A stretch of 64,000 bases of DNA from Agaricus subrufescens (lineage: Eukaryota; Basidiomycota; Agaricomycetes; Agaricales; Agaricaceae): NCBI GenBank assembly GCA_029945375.1, contig CM057061.1, forward strand, positions 3,100,001 to 3,164,000. Reading direction: 5' to 3'. This document shows positions 22,231-34,294 of the stretch, in pieces. Both the position numbers and the translations under genes were made by a program. Each line of letters starts with the position of its first letter. Positions within the stretch are counted from its first letter, which is position 1. A model generated the notes under the pieces. The model made no database searches and had not been told where the DNA came from. It saw nothing but the letters and a program-made list of their open reading frames with translations.

Positions 22231-22805
22231 TTCGAGGAATAGTATTTTACACAGTTGCAATAGAAAGCGTTGTAGCCTTTTTGCCAGTGCGCCGCTGAGC
22301 TATTATAACAAGCAATCTTTAGATTTACCTAAACCTTTGGCTATGCTTGGCTGTGCGAGTGAGCGAATGGGTAGGATATGGGACCAAGGTCCCTGATAGT
22401 TTGCTATATGTGAAAGAGGATCAATAAACACCGAATGCTCGATCAAAGTGAATATTCAATAATACCGTGGTCACCAATGCCGGAATACTAACGTTGGCTT
22501 GATCCAGAACGGCCTGATCTCGCCTCTAACCCACCCTGATCCTACTGGAGTCATTCTAATGGCTGATTGTGTCTAGCAGGTGTGTGATCAGATGAAATCC
22601 AAGGGACCTGCGTCGAAGTAATTTCTGCTTTCTGATATTACTATGCACTGCACCGGTGAGTCAATAAAGCGGCTGGATTATTGAATCATTATCAAATCTT
22701 TTTCATTTATTTAATCCAAATAAAGTACCTGGATTGTCCCAGGCTTCTACCCAGCCCCTTTTGCACTTCGGACTTTGCCGTGTAAACACGGACAAATGCA
22801 ATCTA
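22231..22805. other. K2 3' flank and left half of a dispersed repeat
   Basis: No gene seen. The stretch CCAGGCTTCTACCCAGCC at 22739-22756 recurs (with C for T) at 28160-28177 and 37369-37386, and inverted at 27949-27966. The right-hand half of the same repeat continues after the LINE, at about 26555-26610. The LINE target duplication ACAAATGCAATCTA is at 22792-22805. Confidence 0.6.
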
Positions 22806-23257
22806 TTTTTTTTTTTTTTTTTTTAAATCAAATTTTATATAGCGCTGCCCGATCGCATAGCGCTCCTGACCGGAGGTCAGGAAAAATATGGTAAGACAAA
22901 TCACCGAACAACAAAGTGAGAAATAATAAGTGAAAAAACAGATCCCCAGAACACAAAATTGTACTAACATGGACAGGTGCCCCGAGCGACATTGAGAAGC
23001 TGAGGTTGAGAGAAAGTAGAGGAGGAGACTTAGCATATAAATACAGGACCGTATCATGAGATGCATATCAAGAGAGAAGGAGAGGGAGCAGAAAGAAAAG
23101 TTCAGAACCCAAAGTGAAGTCTGAGCAAGCTCAGGGGGATCCAGGACGGTTGGAAACCAATTACCTCTTCAGGACCTGGATAAGAGTGGCACGGTCCAAA
23201 GACTGCCAAGCCAATAGGAACCTTCCTCGACTGTCCTATTTGCAGCTATGGTAAAGC

Positions 23258-25153
23258 CTAGGCCTTGGGGTTGCCACCCCTAGCCTCATTGAGTGTCTGC
23301 ACTTGTCGGTTGTGGTGACTGCCCAGTTCATTCAAGGGGACGGGGCGGATTTTGATTAGGGTGTCAGAGTGAATGATAAGTTTGGAAATGAGGAGGTCAG
23401 CAAAGGTGGGAGTGACCTGTTCCCTGATGAAGATAGGGGAGTGGTATGGGTCTGGTTTCAGCCCGATCAGCTGCTGGCAATGATTCTTGAGGTGATGCAT
23501 ATGATCCACATGATGTTTCCACTTGCCCTCCTCCTTCCTCGGGCATGAGGGGCCTTGGAAGGAGAAGGCTTTGGGGTTGTCAATGAGGAACAATATGATG
23601 TCCTCAATGTGGGTGTAGTCATGATTGATGCATCTGGTGTACCAGGAGCATTCGTTGAGGATATGTCATCATGTTTTGTGGGGATGACAGTGACAGGGGC
23701 AGGTGATGGTGGGAGGGGGAACTGAGTTTGCGAAAAATCTGTCTTGGTAATCTCCAATGGGAGCGTGGTTGGTGACTGTGTGGGTGAATCTGGCATACAG
23801 TTGAGGTGACTCTGTGGCGGAGGTGAAGAAGTAGGTGCCCATCCATGGGCCATTGCCATGTGTAGAGGGGGTGAGGTGTTCTTCTGAAGCACTGTTGGTC
23901 ATAGGTAGGAACTGGCGTCCTTTGAAGAATCTGGATTTTGGGTTGTTGAAGTCATCTATCCATTGACATGCTGCACTTTGTTCTATGGAATAGTGGCATT
24001 TTTGGAGGGTTTGTGAGGGGGGGAAGATGGTCTTGCCATCAAACGTAGCATGTTTGGCAGACATGGCAGTTCTCTTTGTGACGCACAATGCACATTTCTG
24101 ATCGTACGTTTTGTGTTTGCATCGTGGCATGCTAGTGGCTCAGAACCTGTGGATGGAGATGTGAATGTGTGGGGCAATGTTGACAAGGTCGCTGAGTGCT
24201 CCAGCAAGAGCGATATTGATAGAGTGACCTTGATGAGGGGCATTATTGAAAATGTGTCCCCTGAGGACAGGGACACAAGGGGACAGGAGGTGGATGTGTT
24301 GAATGGAGTGATGTGGGTGGGCATGTAGGTACTCTGTAATTTTAGATATGGCCATAATAGTGGACCATGTGTGCGTGTTTGCTATAGATGTGCACCATCC
24401 TGTGGGGAGGGTGTTGTGATATATTAGTGTGCCCTTATGAGTGATGGAATATGCAGTGTGATGGTGTTTGGGAAGGTTGGGGTCACCTGTTTCCTCTTTC
24501 TGTCTTTTTCCGCTCATGACGGCGCATTTGAGTGGGGCTCTGGCGACGAGATGATCTTGCTGACAAGGTTGTGGTATTCCTCAATTTCCTCTTTGGGCGC
24601 TTTGAGTGAGGATGGGAGAAGGATGAGGGAGAGGTGTGAGTATTGTGTGTCCATAAATCTCTGGCCTGGCATGGCCAAGGGATGAGTAGGGTGGAACGTT
24701 TCCGCAATAGAGTCAAGATCGCTGACATCAAGAGGGGATTTGGCAATGCATTTGTGCATTTTGGACATGTGTTCTAAGCTATCTGGGTGCAGTGTGGTAC
24801 CCTTGGCAACAGTCTTGTCAGTGAGGGCGAGGATTGGATGTCCTCTGTGTAGGGTAGCAATACATGCTCTAGATTTATCGTATAGCTTTTTGAGAGTGAT
24901 GTGCATTGGGATGAGCCCCACCATGGCTAGAGCTCCTCCTGTTGGTGTGGTGCAGAACATGCCTGTAATCCACAGTGATGCAGCCCAGTGCATGGAGTTG
25001 AACATTTTGGTGTTGGTGATGAAACCGCATGTACCCAGCTCGTACCAGCATCAGAGACTGTATGTGGCAATGGGAACGATGCATGACGTATATAGTAGTC
25101 ATTTGTGATGAGGGAGGAGGCCTCAGGCTGAGTTCCCTAAAATTTTGAGGCAT
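23258..25153 (-). pseudogene. LINE RNase H-like and Cys/His C-terminal region
   Basis: Several overlapping frames follow the RT. The piece at 24140-24517 has the spacing of an RNase H fold with its sibling helix block (HIFNNAPHQGHSINIALAGALSDLV). Further on, 23258-23593 contains SCPRKEEGKWKHHVDHMHHLKNHCQ, a Cys/His-rich segment as found at the C-termini of fungal LINE proteins. The pieces need at least three frameshifts to join. Assignment rests on position after the RT and general pattern rather than on catalytic residues. Confidence 0.55.
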
Positions 25154-25216
25154 TTGGCAGTGGAGTAGGACCTGGTGGTGTATCTTTTAACGTGGTCCTT
25201 GAAGGTGAGGGAGCAG

Positions 25217-26503
25217 TCAAAAAAGATGCCTAGATATCTCCAGACAGTCTTTGGGATGAGGGGGTGATTGCCTGTGTAGGGTTCGACACCTAGGTCGATG
25301 GGTGGATTGGGGTCGCCTGGTTTTTTTGGCAAAGTTGAAGAGCTTGGTCTTGGAATGTTCCATGACCAGCCCAAATTCTGTAAATAGAGAAGTGATATGT
25401 GAGTACGCATGGAGAAGGGATTCATGAGTACAGGTGTAGTCCAAGCCTGTAGCTACCAGTAGTCCATTGTCTACATAGGAGAGGAATGAAGAAATGGGTT
25501 TTACAAACGAGTTGTCTTTTTTGATCCAATAATCTAGGAGATGAAAAATGGGAGAAATATAGAGTGCAGACAAGATGGGCAAGAGAGCGCTTCCTTGTCC
25601 AACTCCTACGTTGCATGTGTATCTCTGTGATTTTTTGTTGTTAATATTATACGATGTGAAGCAATTTACTAAATAATTCTCGAAAAAGGAGACAATCTGC
25701 AAAGGGTATCCAAAGTGGGTTAGTGTGTGGCATAATGTGTGATGATTGGGAGAGGGGAAGAATTGGGCAATATCAAAAGTGAGAACTGATGTAACCTGTT
25801 TCCGGCTCCAAGCATTCCTGACGGTGTGGATGATGGCTACCGCTGCATCCTCAGTGGATCTTTGGAGAATGCCGCCAGTTTGACATTGGTGAATAATGTT
25901 GTGGGTGATCCTGTCAAACTGTAGGCAAGTAGCTATGATTTTTTCGAATAACTTCCCAGTAGTGTTGAGGAGGATGATGGGCCTGAAAGACTTGATCTTG
26001 TCATATGATGGCTTGTTGGGTTTGGGGATGATAACCAAATTGGACTCCTTGAAATGTGAAGGCCATATGCCGAAGTCGACACATGAGTTACATAGGGAGA
26101 CTAGGGTGGCAGTGAAGTCCAGGGATGCTTGGATAAGGCATTTGAGGAGATGCCATGTGATGTGATCCAAGCTGGGGGCGGAGTTCTTAGAGCAGCTATG
26201 GAGGGCATCAGTGAGCTCAAGGGGAGAGAATGGGTTCCATGTTCGCTCAGGGAGATGGGGAAGGCACACTGAAACTCTATCAAAGTTGACCAGGCAGTCA
26301 TTAGCCAAATTAAAAGTGGAGTGTATGGCATTGAAGAGAGTGTCCTCATCATGACATGGGTTACCATTTTGATCCAAGATCACTTCTGTAGCTGGGAGTT
26401 TCCTTTCCCAAGTCCAATCAATGAGGTCCCAAGGTCGCTTCTTATCAATGGCTGTGTATTTGATGGTCTTGCTGAAATACGCGTTCCTCTTCTCTCTGGC
26501 CAT
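25217..26503 (-). pseudogene. LINE reverse transcriptase
   Basis: A 428-codon open frame covers most of the RT domain. Visible motifs: LVIIPKPNKPSYDKIKSFRP (fingers), VLTFDIAQFFPSPNHHTL, the GVGQGSALLPILSALYISP block, and the catalytic box SYVDNG in place of xADD: the family Asp pair is D-N here, so one catalytic Asp appears lost. The frame breaks near 25217-25330, after which the rest continues in other frames. The Met at 26503 is inside the element and not a true start. The product would prime on nicked target DNA, in the nucleus. Confidence 0.85.
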
Positions 26504-26554
26504 TTTTCTGAGGGCTGTGTATTTAGTGGGATCATGTTTAACAAATGTAATCTA

Positions 26555-26945
26555 GTTGCAGTCCTAGCACAGCAAGGGGCTGGCACTTTATGTTGATTGG
26601 CCATCACTGGTGGCTGTCCTAATCATACCAAAATGGGATTATAATGAATATTTGATTTTGACATCTATTGTGACGTGACACCTGTCATACAAATTTGGTA
26701 GTCTAAGAAGAGGGTTACTATCACATCAATGCACTGCATCTCCACTCCACTCCCCTACCTCAATGTTTGTCTCGCCACAGCTCATCACCACACCCAAGGA
26801 TCTCACTTAGAATTTGTTTCGGAGTAACTGACAGCAACAAGGGAAGGATTGTTGAACAAGAAGGGGAAGGGTGGAAAATTGAAGCAAGCAGAAATCATTC
26901 AGTCTGGTAGATAGGTGAGTCACAAAGAATTCAACATCACAAGTA
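26555..26945. repeat. Right half of dispersed repeat split by the LINE
   Basis: GGCTGGCACTTTATGTTGATT at 26579 onward, with GGCCATCAC following, matches 28241-28269 upstream of the plus-strand helicase and, inverted, 27843-27885 upstream of the minus helicase. Together with 22739-22805 it forms a third copy of the helicase upstream region, without a helicase start. The remaining bases to 26945 show nothing recognisable. Confidence 0.55.
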
Positions 26946-27786
26946 CTATACTGATCCTAAATTTACTAAATTTTGGCTGCATAGTGCGACTACCATAGAC
27001 ACCCTACACACAAACTTTACATCAATTGAAGTACTTCTGGCGGTATTTTTCAAGCATAGATTCAAGAGACAACGAGTCTCCGCAATGACAGGTGTTGGAA
27101 GAGTAGCAGAAGTGACATAAAAAGGGACTGGGTTGTTGATGAGGTGGTGTAACATGCCAACGGTGAGATAATTCTTCCAGAAGGTCCCCCACTGCACTAT
27201 ACAGTGCCCCTCATCAAATACAAATGCTAACACTTTCTTCACAAAGTTAGGAATATTCCACAACTTCAAAATGTCCAGATTGGCCATCAGGATCTCAGGA
27301 TTGGTGACAATGACTCGATACTTTCCAAGCACAATCTCCTGTACACTGCTGTGAGTTTTTTATCATTTAAATGCTCATAGTTCCTACTTGAAATGTTCCT
27401 GCATTAGCATTTTTGGCAGTTATGGCAATCACAGAGAGCCCTGCTTTTGTGATTGTCGTGACATTCTGCTTTGCAAGAACATTCAAAGGGCTCACTATGA
27501 ACAGGACTCTGTCCTGCCTGTCTTCAAGAGCCATTATGAGCGGGATCTAAAAGGATAGGGTCTTCCTGGCCCCCATTGGAGCACACCCTAGTACATCTTT
27601 GCCTGCATAGATAGCTTTAGCGACCTGCACTTGATACCAGCAAGGGTGTTTCCCAAACCACTTAAATGTCACCTCTTTAATACATTCAGTGGACCAGACA
27701 CTTATGGCATGATCCTCAGGAGGAGCTGGCATGGGGTCCTTGTGCCTCCAAGGGAGCAGGAAGTATTGACAGAGAATGCGTGACAA
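26946..27786 (-). pseudogene. RecQ-like helicase, truncated copy
   Basis: Exon-like pieces at 27547-27786 and 26946-27332 match the N-terminal half of the plus-strand helicase. Motif I reads APMGARKTL, where the usual second Gly of GxGKT is Arg; motif II reads DEGH instead of DEAH; SATLPTPV follows as motif III. The C-terminal helicase lobe is absent. The M in APMG and R in GARK both fit CpG decay (ACG to ATG, GGG to AGG after C). Head to head with the plus copy, 554 bp apart. Confidence 0.8.
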
Positions 27787-28340
27787 CTATATTAATATTT
27801 GAATGACAAATGAACACATTATGCTATTTTCTGAATGACGTACACAGCCACCGGTGATGGCTGTTTGACATAAGTTGCCAGCCCCTCCTGACGCAAGGCA
27901 CAATCCTTAGATTGCATGTTTTGACATGTTTGCCTGTGTGTGGGAGTGGGCTGGGTAGGAGCCTGGGATTGTCTGATTATTATCCAATCATCTATGTGAC
28001 ATATGTAACCTTTTGTATGGAATCTGTGACACTGTTACAGGTTTGTCATGATAAAGACTAAGTGATGCCTGCTATCTTATTTAGATAGAAAAATTGATAA
28101 TAATTCAAAAATGATTTAATAATCCAGCCACCTTATTGATTCATCAGCGTAGTGTATGTCCAGGCTCCTACCCAGCCAACTCACTGCTTCCTAAACAGGC
28201 AAAGATTATGTCAGAACATACTTTGCTCACACAGTGAGCAGCTGGCACTTTATGTAGATTGGCCATCACCAAGTTCCTCAAATAGACTCCTTTGTCATTG
28301 GAACAGTAATTAACTAATTAACAAATCTAATTATATTGTC
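27787..28340. promoter_or_regulatory. Head-to-head helicase intergenic region with inverted upstream blocks
   Basis: Both helicases have upstream a CCAGGCTCCTACCCAGCC block (28160-28177 plus; 27949-27966 minus) followed about 70-90 bp later by a CTGGCA-CTTATGT...GCCATCACC block (28241-28270 plus; 27843-27885 minus). The two half regions are diverged inverted copies. They may be promoter sequence duplicated with the gene, or the terminus of a helicase-bearing repeat. Confidence 0.55.
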
Positions 28341-30863
28341 ATGCTCCATATTGCCCCTACCAAAGAATCAAGTATGCCCACCAGATCCTCAAGCCCCAAT
28401 ACCATCCTCAGCGCTTGGTCGAACCACAGGATTGTTGACCTTGTACAGCATAGGCTGAACAAGAGGCCCTGCTGGTATCAGATTGAGGTCACAAAGGTGT
28501 TCTATGCGGGTTGCAACATTGTTGGGTGTGCGCCGACGGGGGCCAGGAAGACCCTCTTGTTCTGGATCCCTCTGTTGATGGCCCAGGAAGATGGGAATAA
28601 AAAAATGTTGTTTGTGGTCAGCCCTCTGAATGTCTTGGCACAACAAAATGTCAATACATTGAAGGAAGCTGTTATATCTGCTGTAGCTGTAGCCGCAGAG
28701 AATGCAACCACAGCCACATTTAAGGTAATAATATTGAGGTGATCATAATAATCAATCGACAATTACCTAGGATATAGAAAAAGGCACATACGAGGTTATA
28801 GTGACCAATCCAGAGATTCTAATTATGAGCAATGAATTAATGGCCCTCTGGAAAATGTCCTCCTTCACTCAACATATCCTGGGCTTTGTCTTTGATGAGG
28901 CTCATTGCATTGTGCAATGGGGTAAGTTCAGGAAACATTACCTGGCTGTTGGTGTCCTACGATACCTAATATCTGAACCCATCCTGTTTCACATCACCTC
29001 CACTACCTTGCCCTCTCCCCTGCTCACTGAGACCTGTCACCTACTCCATCTCACTTCAGACACAGCCAGCAAAGTTTTGTGCTCGAATGAGCATCCAGAT
29101 ATCACATTAGTGGTTTGGGAATTGAACTATCTGGTCTTGTCCTACAAGGACCTTGGGTTTCTTATCCTGTATAACTGGGATGAAGGGATGGATGTACCAA
29201 AAAAGTTTGTTGTGTTTTTCAATGACATTAAAGAAGCGGAGGCGGCAAAAGAATATTTTCACCAGCAGCTTCTCAAAAAGTATCATTCTCGGATCGCTTG
29301 GTTCCACTCCACAATGAGCCAACAATACCGTGAGGCCAAAGTGGAGGAGCACAGAAAGGGAGATATATGGGGTTTATTCTGCACAGATGCATTTGGTCTT
29401 GTAAGTTTTCTTCATGGTTTTTGTTTACAAGGAGTGACCTCAATGCAGGGAATGGATGTGGGAGATGTAGAGGTCATTGTCCAATATCGGGTGACATGCG
29501 ACCTCTGCACATTGTGGCAAAGATTTGGTAGAGCTGTGCAGTCGCAGAATATCCAAGGGGTTGGTATTCTCCTCATTGAAAAAAAAGGACACTACAGCAG
29601 GCCAAAGCAAGAGCTCAGTAGGCTCAAAAAGAGGCAACAAGGACTCACAGGGGGGTGCTACTAAATGGCAGCAATGTGTGAAGAGAGTAACCACGATCAC
29701 AAGTGGTAGAGACAACGTGGACGTTGACAGCAACTGTCACGCCACGTTGCCATCAATTTCCACATGTGAGGCCACATGGGTGTGCAACCATCAAGTACAA
29801 TATCTTCAGCCTGAGCCCATCGCTCATGACCCTACAAATGCGAAAAAAGGATGGGCCCTGGGTGTGCAAACTGGGACTGTGATGGACAATTACATAAATC
29901 TTCCATTGTATGTCTCCTGTCACCACCTTGTTCCTCAACTCTATTTTGCAAACACTACACAAAGTGAGTAATGGTCTACTTGTTAATCTTATTGCTCTGC
30001 TCAAAATTGTGGCTGTAGTTTCGGACAGTCACCTCCACTGTGACCCTAATTCCCCTCAAGGCTGTGATCACTGCTGACCACAATCAAAGACATGCTGTTG
30101 TGACATATGCCATCCACGCACTTTCGAAGAATTTTGTGTCTGTGCTCATGATCTGCTCAAGACAACGACAACAAAACAACAGTCTCTTATCCCGGCACTC
30201 TATGTGAGAAGTCCTCGCCACTCTACCATCAAAGACACTATCTACCAATGGCGTGAAAGGACAGCTGTCAAACACTTTGGAGAGGGACTGGTTCAGCACC
30301 TAGGGGCTCGGATGCTGATGATGGATGACATTGTTGATCGTATATTAGCCTGTTGGACAACTGAAAAGATTACTGACATGATACATCTTCACAGGGAAAC
30401 AAACTGGCCCCAAGAGTTGATAGCAACACATGGTCAATTGTTGATTGACCTGCTTGCTGCTCATCAGCCCTTTGACAAACATGAGGGCCAGTATTGTACC
30501 ACTATGCGCCCACACTCAGTCATCAAGACCTCAATCTCTTTACCCCCCTCTACACTCCCTCACGCCCCCATTCAGCCCACTCCAGTTGTCCATGCACCTC
30601 TTGCTTTACCCCCATCTACGCCCCTGCTTATCTCTGTTCAGCTGACTCAATCAGCTTTACCGATCCCCGCTTTCATTCTAGCCCTACCAGTGTTCAATAG
30701 CAATATACCAGTGTTCAATAGCAATACCACCTCCTTCAATAATGATGTAGCCAAAATTGAGACTACAGCTGCTGTCATTCCGCCCCCTACAATACCTCAC
30801 TGCCCATGCAAGCATGTGCCAATCCATTGCAGTAACTGCCTTCAAGTAGGCCACAATCATTAG
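28341..30863 (+). CDS. RecQ-like DEAH helicase (possibly decayed)
   Basis: Exon 1 (28341 to about 28722) contains motif 0/I: HRLNKRPCWYQIEVTKVFYAG then APTGARKTL. After an intron (GTAATAATATT...TTACCTAG) comes DEAHCIVQWG (motif II), TSTTLPSPL (III), then the second lobe: VVFFNDIKEAE, IAWFHSTMS, a 48-nt intron at about 29401-29448, and GMDVGDVEVIVQYR...WQRFGRAVQ (V-VI). C-terminal pieces (29525-29971 and 30204-30863) resemble the Cys/His and helical tail of mushroom RecQ-like proteins. These helicases unwind 3'-5' using ATP. The motif I Arg for Gly should harm ATP binding, and joins after 29640 need frameshifts or more introns, so it may not be functional. Confidence 0.65.
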
Positions 30864-30953
30864 TTCTTTCATTCATATCAAGAAGTGCTTGGGGATCTAC
30901 TAATTACATGCTCAGAATGGACATGTCAAATGTCCAAGTCGGTGAAAATTGAG

Positions 30954-33803
30954 CTATTGGAATCGACAATTCAAGAAACAATTCAAGAAACTATACCAGT
31001 GCCTCTCACATTTTGATTCTAGTGCTCTTGGCTGAACTTCATATGACTTGTCAACAAACAGGCCGCTCTTGTCGTCTTCAAGAGCTTTGTTCTCATAATC
31101 TTGGGTATCTTCTGGGTTCTCATTGGTATTCTCTGGGGCTTCTGTCTCTTGCACTCTCACTGTGATCTCTTCCTCTGCCATCTCACTTCCTCTGCTTTGC
31201 CCTTGCATAATTTCGGCTTCTAGTGTTTGCTGTGCTCTCTGTTTGACATCCCCCTTGGCCCAGGCCTCCTCAACAAGCTTTGTCAACTTTGTCATCCTGG
31301 TTTGTATCATGTCCATCAAAGGTTGCTCACTTTTTCTTCCAGCAATGAAAACATTTACATTGTACTTTTGTATGTACTTTCGGAGTCTCTCGAATGTCAC
31401 TTTCATTTTTGCTGGCAAATGTTTACTCATTTTGTGTGATAAGCAAAACATTGTTTCAAATTGCATCCAAATATCCTTGTAAACCTTGATCAATGGTGAG
31501 GCATCAACCATGTGCTTGACTGTATGATTGGAGCCAGATCCACCAAATATTTGCTTGATGTATAAGTTATTGTGTTTGATTACCCAATCCACACCTCAGA
31601 AATGGTTGGGGTGGCCTGTCAGATTGACTAGCAAGTTCATCTGGACAGCTCGTCTACAAAATAAAGGTAAGCTTCAATCAAATGGACGAAATCTGTTACT
31701 CACACCAGAGGCTTAGGATATATTATATACATGTGTTCCAAATAACTGAGAATTTCTTGTGCATACTTTGATTTCTTGCAGCCCATAAAATAGAAAACCC
31801 ATTCTGATAAACAGGAGTCCAGATGACCAACATCTCCATGATTCATTGAGTAGACAGTTTCCTCATATAGGAGATCTTTGTGGATTGCTTTGGTGATTTC
31901 AAAGGCTTGATCTCGCTGGTCATCATTTTTCCAAAAGTCAAAAGATAAGTCAGGTGCTCCAACAAAATTGTTTACTAGGTCATCCGCAACCTCAAGTAGC
32001 TCCTCCCACATAGGATCCGCTGCTGCCCATTCATCCAACTACATGTGTTCAGGATGATGACGAGATATCTCTACATGCCAGGCATCCAGTCAAAGAACAA
32101 TGCCTACATGTGATATAACCTCATGGAGTTGTCGAAAGGTAGGGTTTGTGGCAATCTTGTGTTTTTTGAGTGGTCGAAGCTGAGCTGCATATTTCATTAG
32201 AGCCGAGGGCTCCTTCTCTGCATCCAATGGTTGGATATGTCTCTGCCAGATGGCATCTGCACATGCTATTCAAGCATGAAACCATCCATGGCAGAGCACT
32301 TGGGATTGAAACCTGAGGCCAGGAGTCAAGTCATCTATCCTCGAATCTTGAAGGCTGTTCATATGTTGTATGCTCAAAAGATCTCTGTGTAAGAGGGTCA
32401 TGGTATTCCCAGGATGAGCAGGATGAGAGTGAGAAGAGGTAGAAGTGGGTTCTCCAACATTGGCTTGTCGAAAAAATTCCTCTAATATGGTCGCAGTTTT
32501 AGCAGGTGTACTAGGGCCTGTCCTTGAGGCCCAGAGTGGCACCTGTTTGGTTTTGGTGAGAGGTATGGCGTCAATTTCCTCTGGGATTCCAAGTTTTTCC
32601 TTATATTTTGCAAAGATGGGAGGCCCATAGGTAATGAGATTGGAAAGAAATTTCCAGCAGTTGTATCAATCTTGAATTGATTGTTTTTTGTGATCAAGCT
32701 GGTGAAAAGTTGGTGGTAAGCTAGCCATGATTTTGGGTATAGTTGAGGGGATGGGAGGGTTCTTTTTAAGTTCTCACAAATACTCCAAATAGTTGAGATC
32801 CACAATTGTTGTTTCGGGGTGAGGGGGAAACATGGCTCCTGTGGTGAGATGGATAAGTGTGTCCTTATTTGAGGTCTCAACAGTTGGAGTTGCATGTGGT
32901 AAGTTGATATCAAGATTATTGAAAGTGTAGGATGTTAAGAAGGTGGCGCCGAGGCATTGCATCTCCCTATTTGCCTCATGAGATAAATTTTTTATCACCT
33001 GATTGATCGTGGTTACTGAAATAGACAAGCCCAGGTGCCCCAGAAAACTGCGGGCTTGCTCAGGGACATTGCACAATTGCAGGAATACACCTACCAAGGC
33101 CTGTAATGAGTTACATCGCTGATTGGTAGCCTGCATCTCAATACTAATGCATGTAACCTGTTTCTAGTGCGCAAAACTCAGCATCAATCAGAAGTAAAAA
33201 ATTGATGACTCACCATGTGTAAAAGTGAGTGCCACTGTATCTCTAAATGCAACTGATTATCCTGCTCTTCAGCTTCTTTTTCTTTGGCTCGTTCCTTCTC
33301 GGCTTCCACTATTTCACTACCACCCTCACGTGAAGCGATATTTTTGTTTTTTAATTTTCATTTCTTTTCTCATTCTTCTCTCTCCTTCTCTCTACGATGA
33401 AGAACCACAGGATCAGCCTGTAATAACTGTCCTACCACTTCCCAAACATCAGGGGCCTTTGTCTGGATCTCACCAGCAATTTTTTCAACTGTACAATCTT
33501 TCATCTTCTCCGGTGTAATGGTACTTGCATTGAAATGTAATCCACTTTCGGGTCGCATGAGAGTACACAGTTGTGAAGTCAAGGTCTGGAGATATTTTTG
33601 CTTGACCCAGTTCTTGACAACATCTCGTGTCTGTCCATGATACACCAACCATTGCAGTAGACGAGGTAGATCGGTGAGAAAATCTGGGAATTTGACAAAT
33701 CGGGCTCAACAAGACATCTGCGGATAAGGCTTTCAAGCGGAATATTGTTGATTTCGAGAGTTTTAATGATTTCACAAAGAATGTGAGGGTTGTCGCGAGT
33801 CAT
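30954..33803 (-). pseudogene. DUF6589-type protein (decayed)
   Basis: The minus-strand pieces fit the mushroom DUF6589 pattern: FLQLCNVPEQARSFLGHLGLS and TFNNLDINLP (32774-33136), HPGNTMTLLHRDL followed by DSRIDDLTPGLRFQSQV (32280-32420), then DEWAAADPMWEELLEVADDL and a GDVGHLDSCLSEWVFYFMG block (31700-32038), then a helical and acidic tail (30954-31592). Stops in the main frame lie at 32774, 32666, 32270 and 32090 (all TGA) and 32039 (TAG), so it is broken. The family is abundant in mushroom genomes and behaves like a transposon-derived gene; its biochemical role is not known to me. Confidence 0.75.
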
Positions 33804-34294
33804 TTGGGAGGATAGGATTCAATCAAAATGGTACGACTTTGGTGCATGGTATATACGTATCGAGAATCGATCAGCGAAGCTAGCAAACGTAGAGCATCGA
33901 CTTCGCGGGCGCGAGCTTCAACCGCAGTACCTTAATTAGGCGGTGTTACGGTCACATTGTTTATATAATCAGCTAAGTCCAAAAAACATTATTTTTATTG
34001 TTTTGTCTCGCGCGGGAAATTCTTTCGGTGATGCCCGTTCGACGACAAGTGCCAGCCGCTCACTGAGTGAGCACACCTCTTAACGCGGTGTTTGGCTCTG
34101 TTTGCCAAACGTGCGAACTCAGTCGAGCAGTGGGTAGGAGCCGGTGTATGTCGAGTGACCAAGGTTTTCGTGGGAATTCCAAAACAGGAAACTTTCGGGG
34201 ATGAGTTGATTTCACGGGTTGCGCGGCTGACAGCCCTCTGTGCGCATACGAACCGTTCATACACTTGTCTCCCACCCCTCCCTCCTCTCTCAGC
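33804..34294. other. Intergenic, upstream of NLR-B
   Basis: CpG content rises sharply from about 33860, marking the start of island B. No coding feature is supported; open frames on both strands over 33995-34459 overlap NLR-B exon 1 and are shadows. A pyrimidine-rich stretch (about 34264-34292) precedes the NLR-B ATG, as in NLR-A. Confidence 0.5.

Larger units (their letters stand above)
22806..26540 (-). mobile_element. Non-LTR retrotransposon (LINE), 5'-truncated
   Basis: The minus-strand element ends in a poly(A) tail, seen as a T run at 22806-22824, and is flanked by 14-bp direct repeats ACAAATGCAATCTA (22792-22805) and ACAAATGTAATCTA (26541-26554, one C/T difference). It carries reverse transcriptase, an RNase H-like region and a Cys/His C-terminal segment. 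No endonuclease domain is present, so the 5' part was lost in reverse transcription. Domain order fits the Tad1/I-like clades of fungi. Frameshifts make it inactive. Confidence 0.9.
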
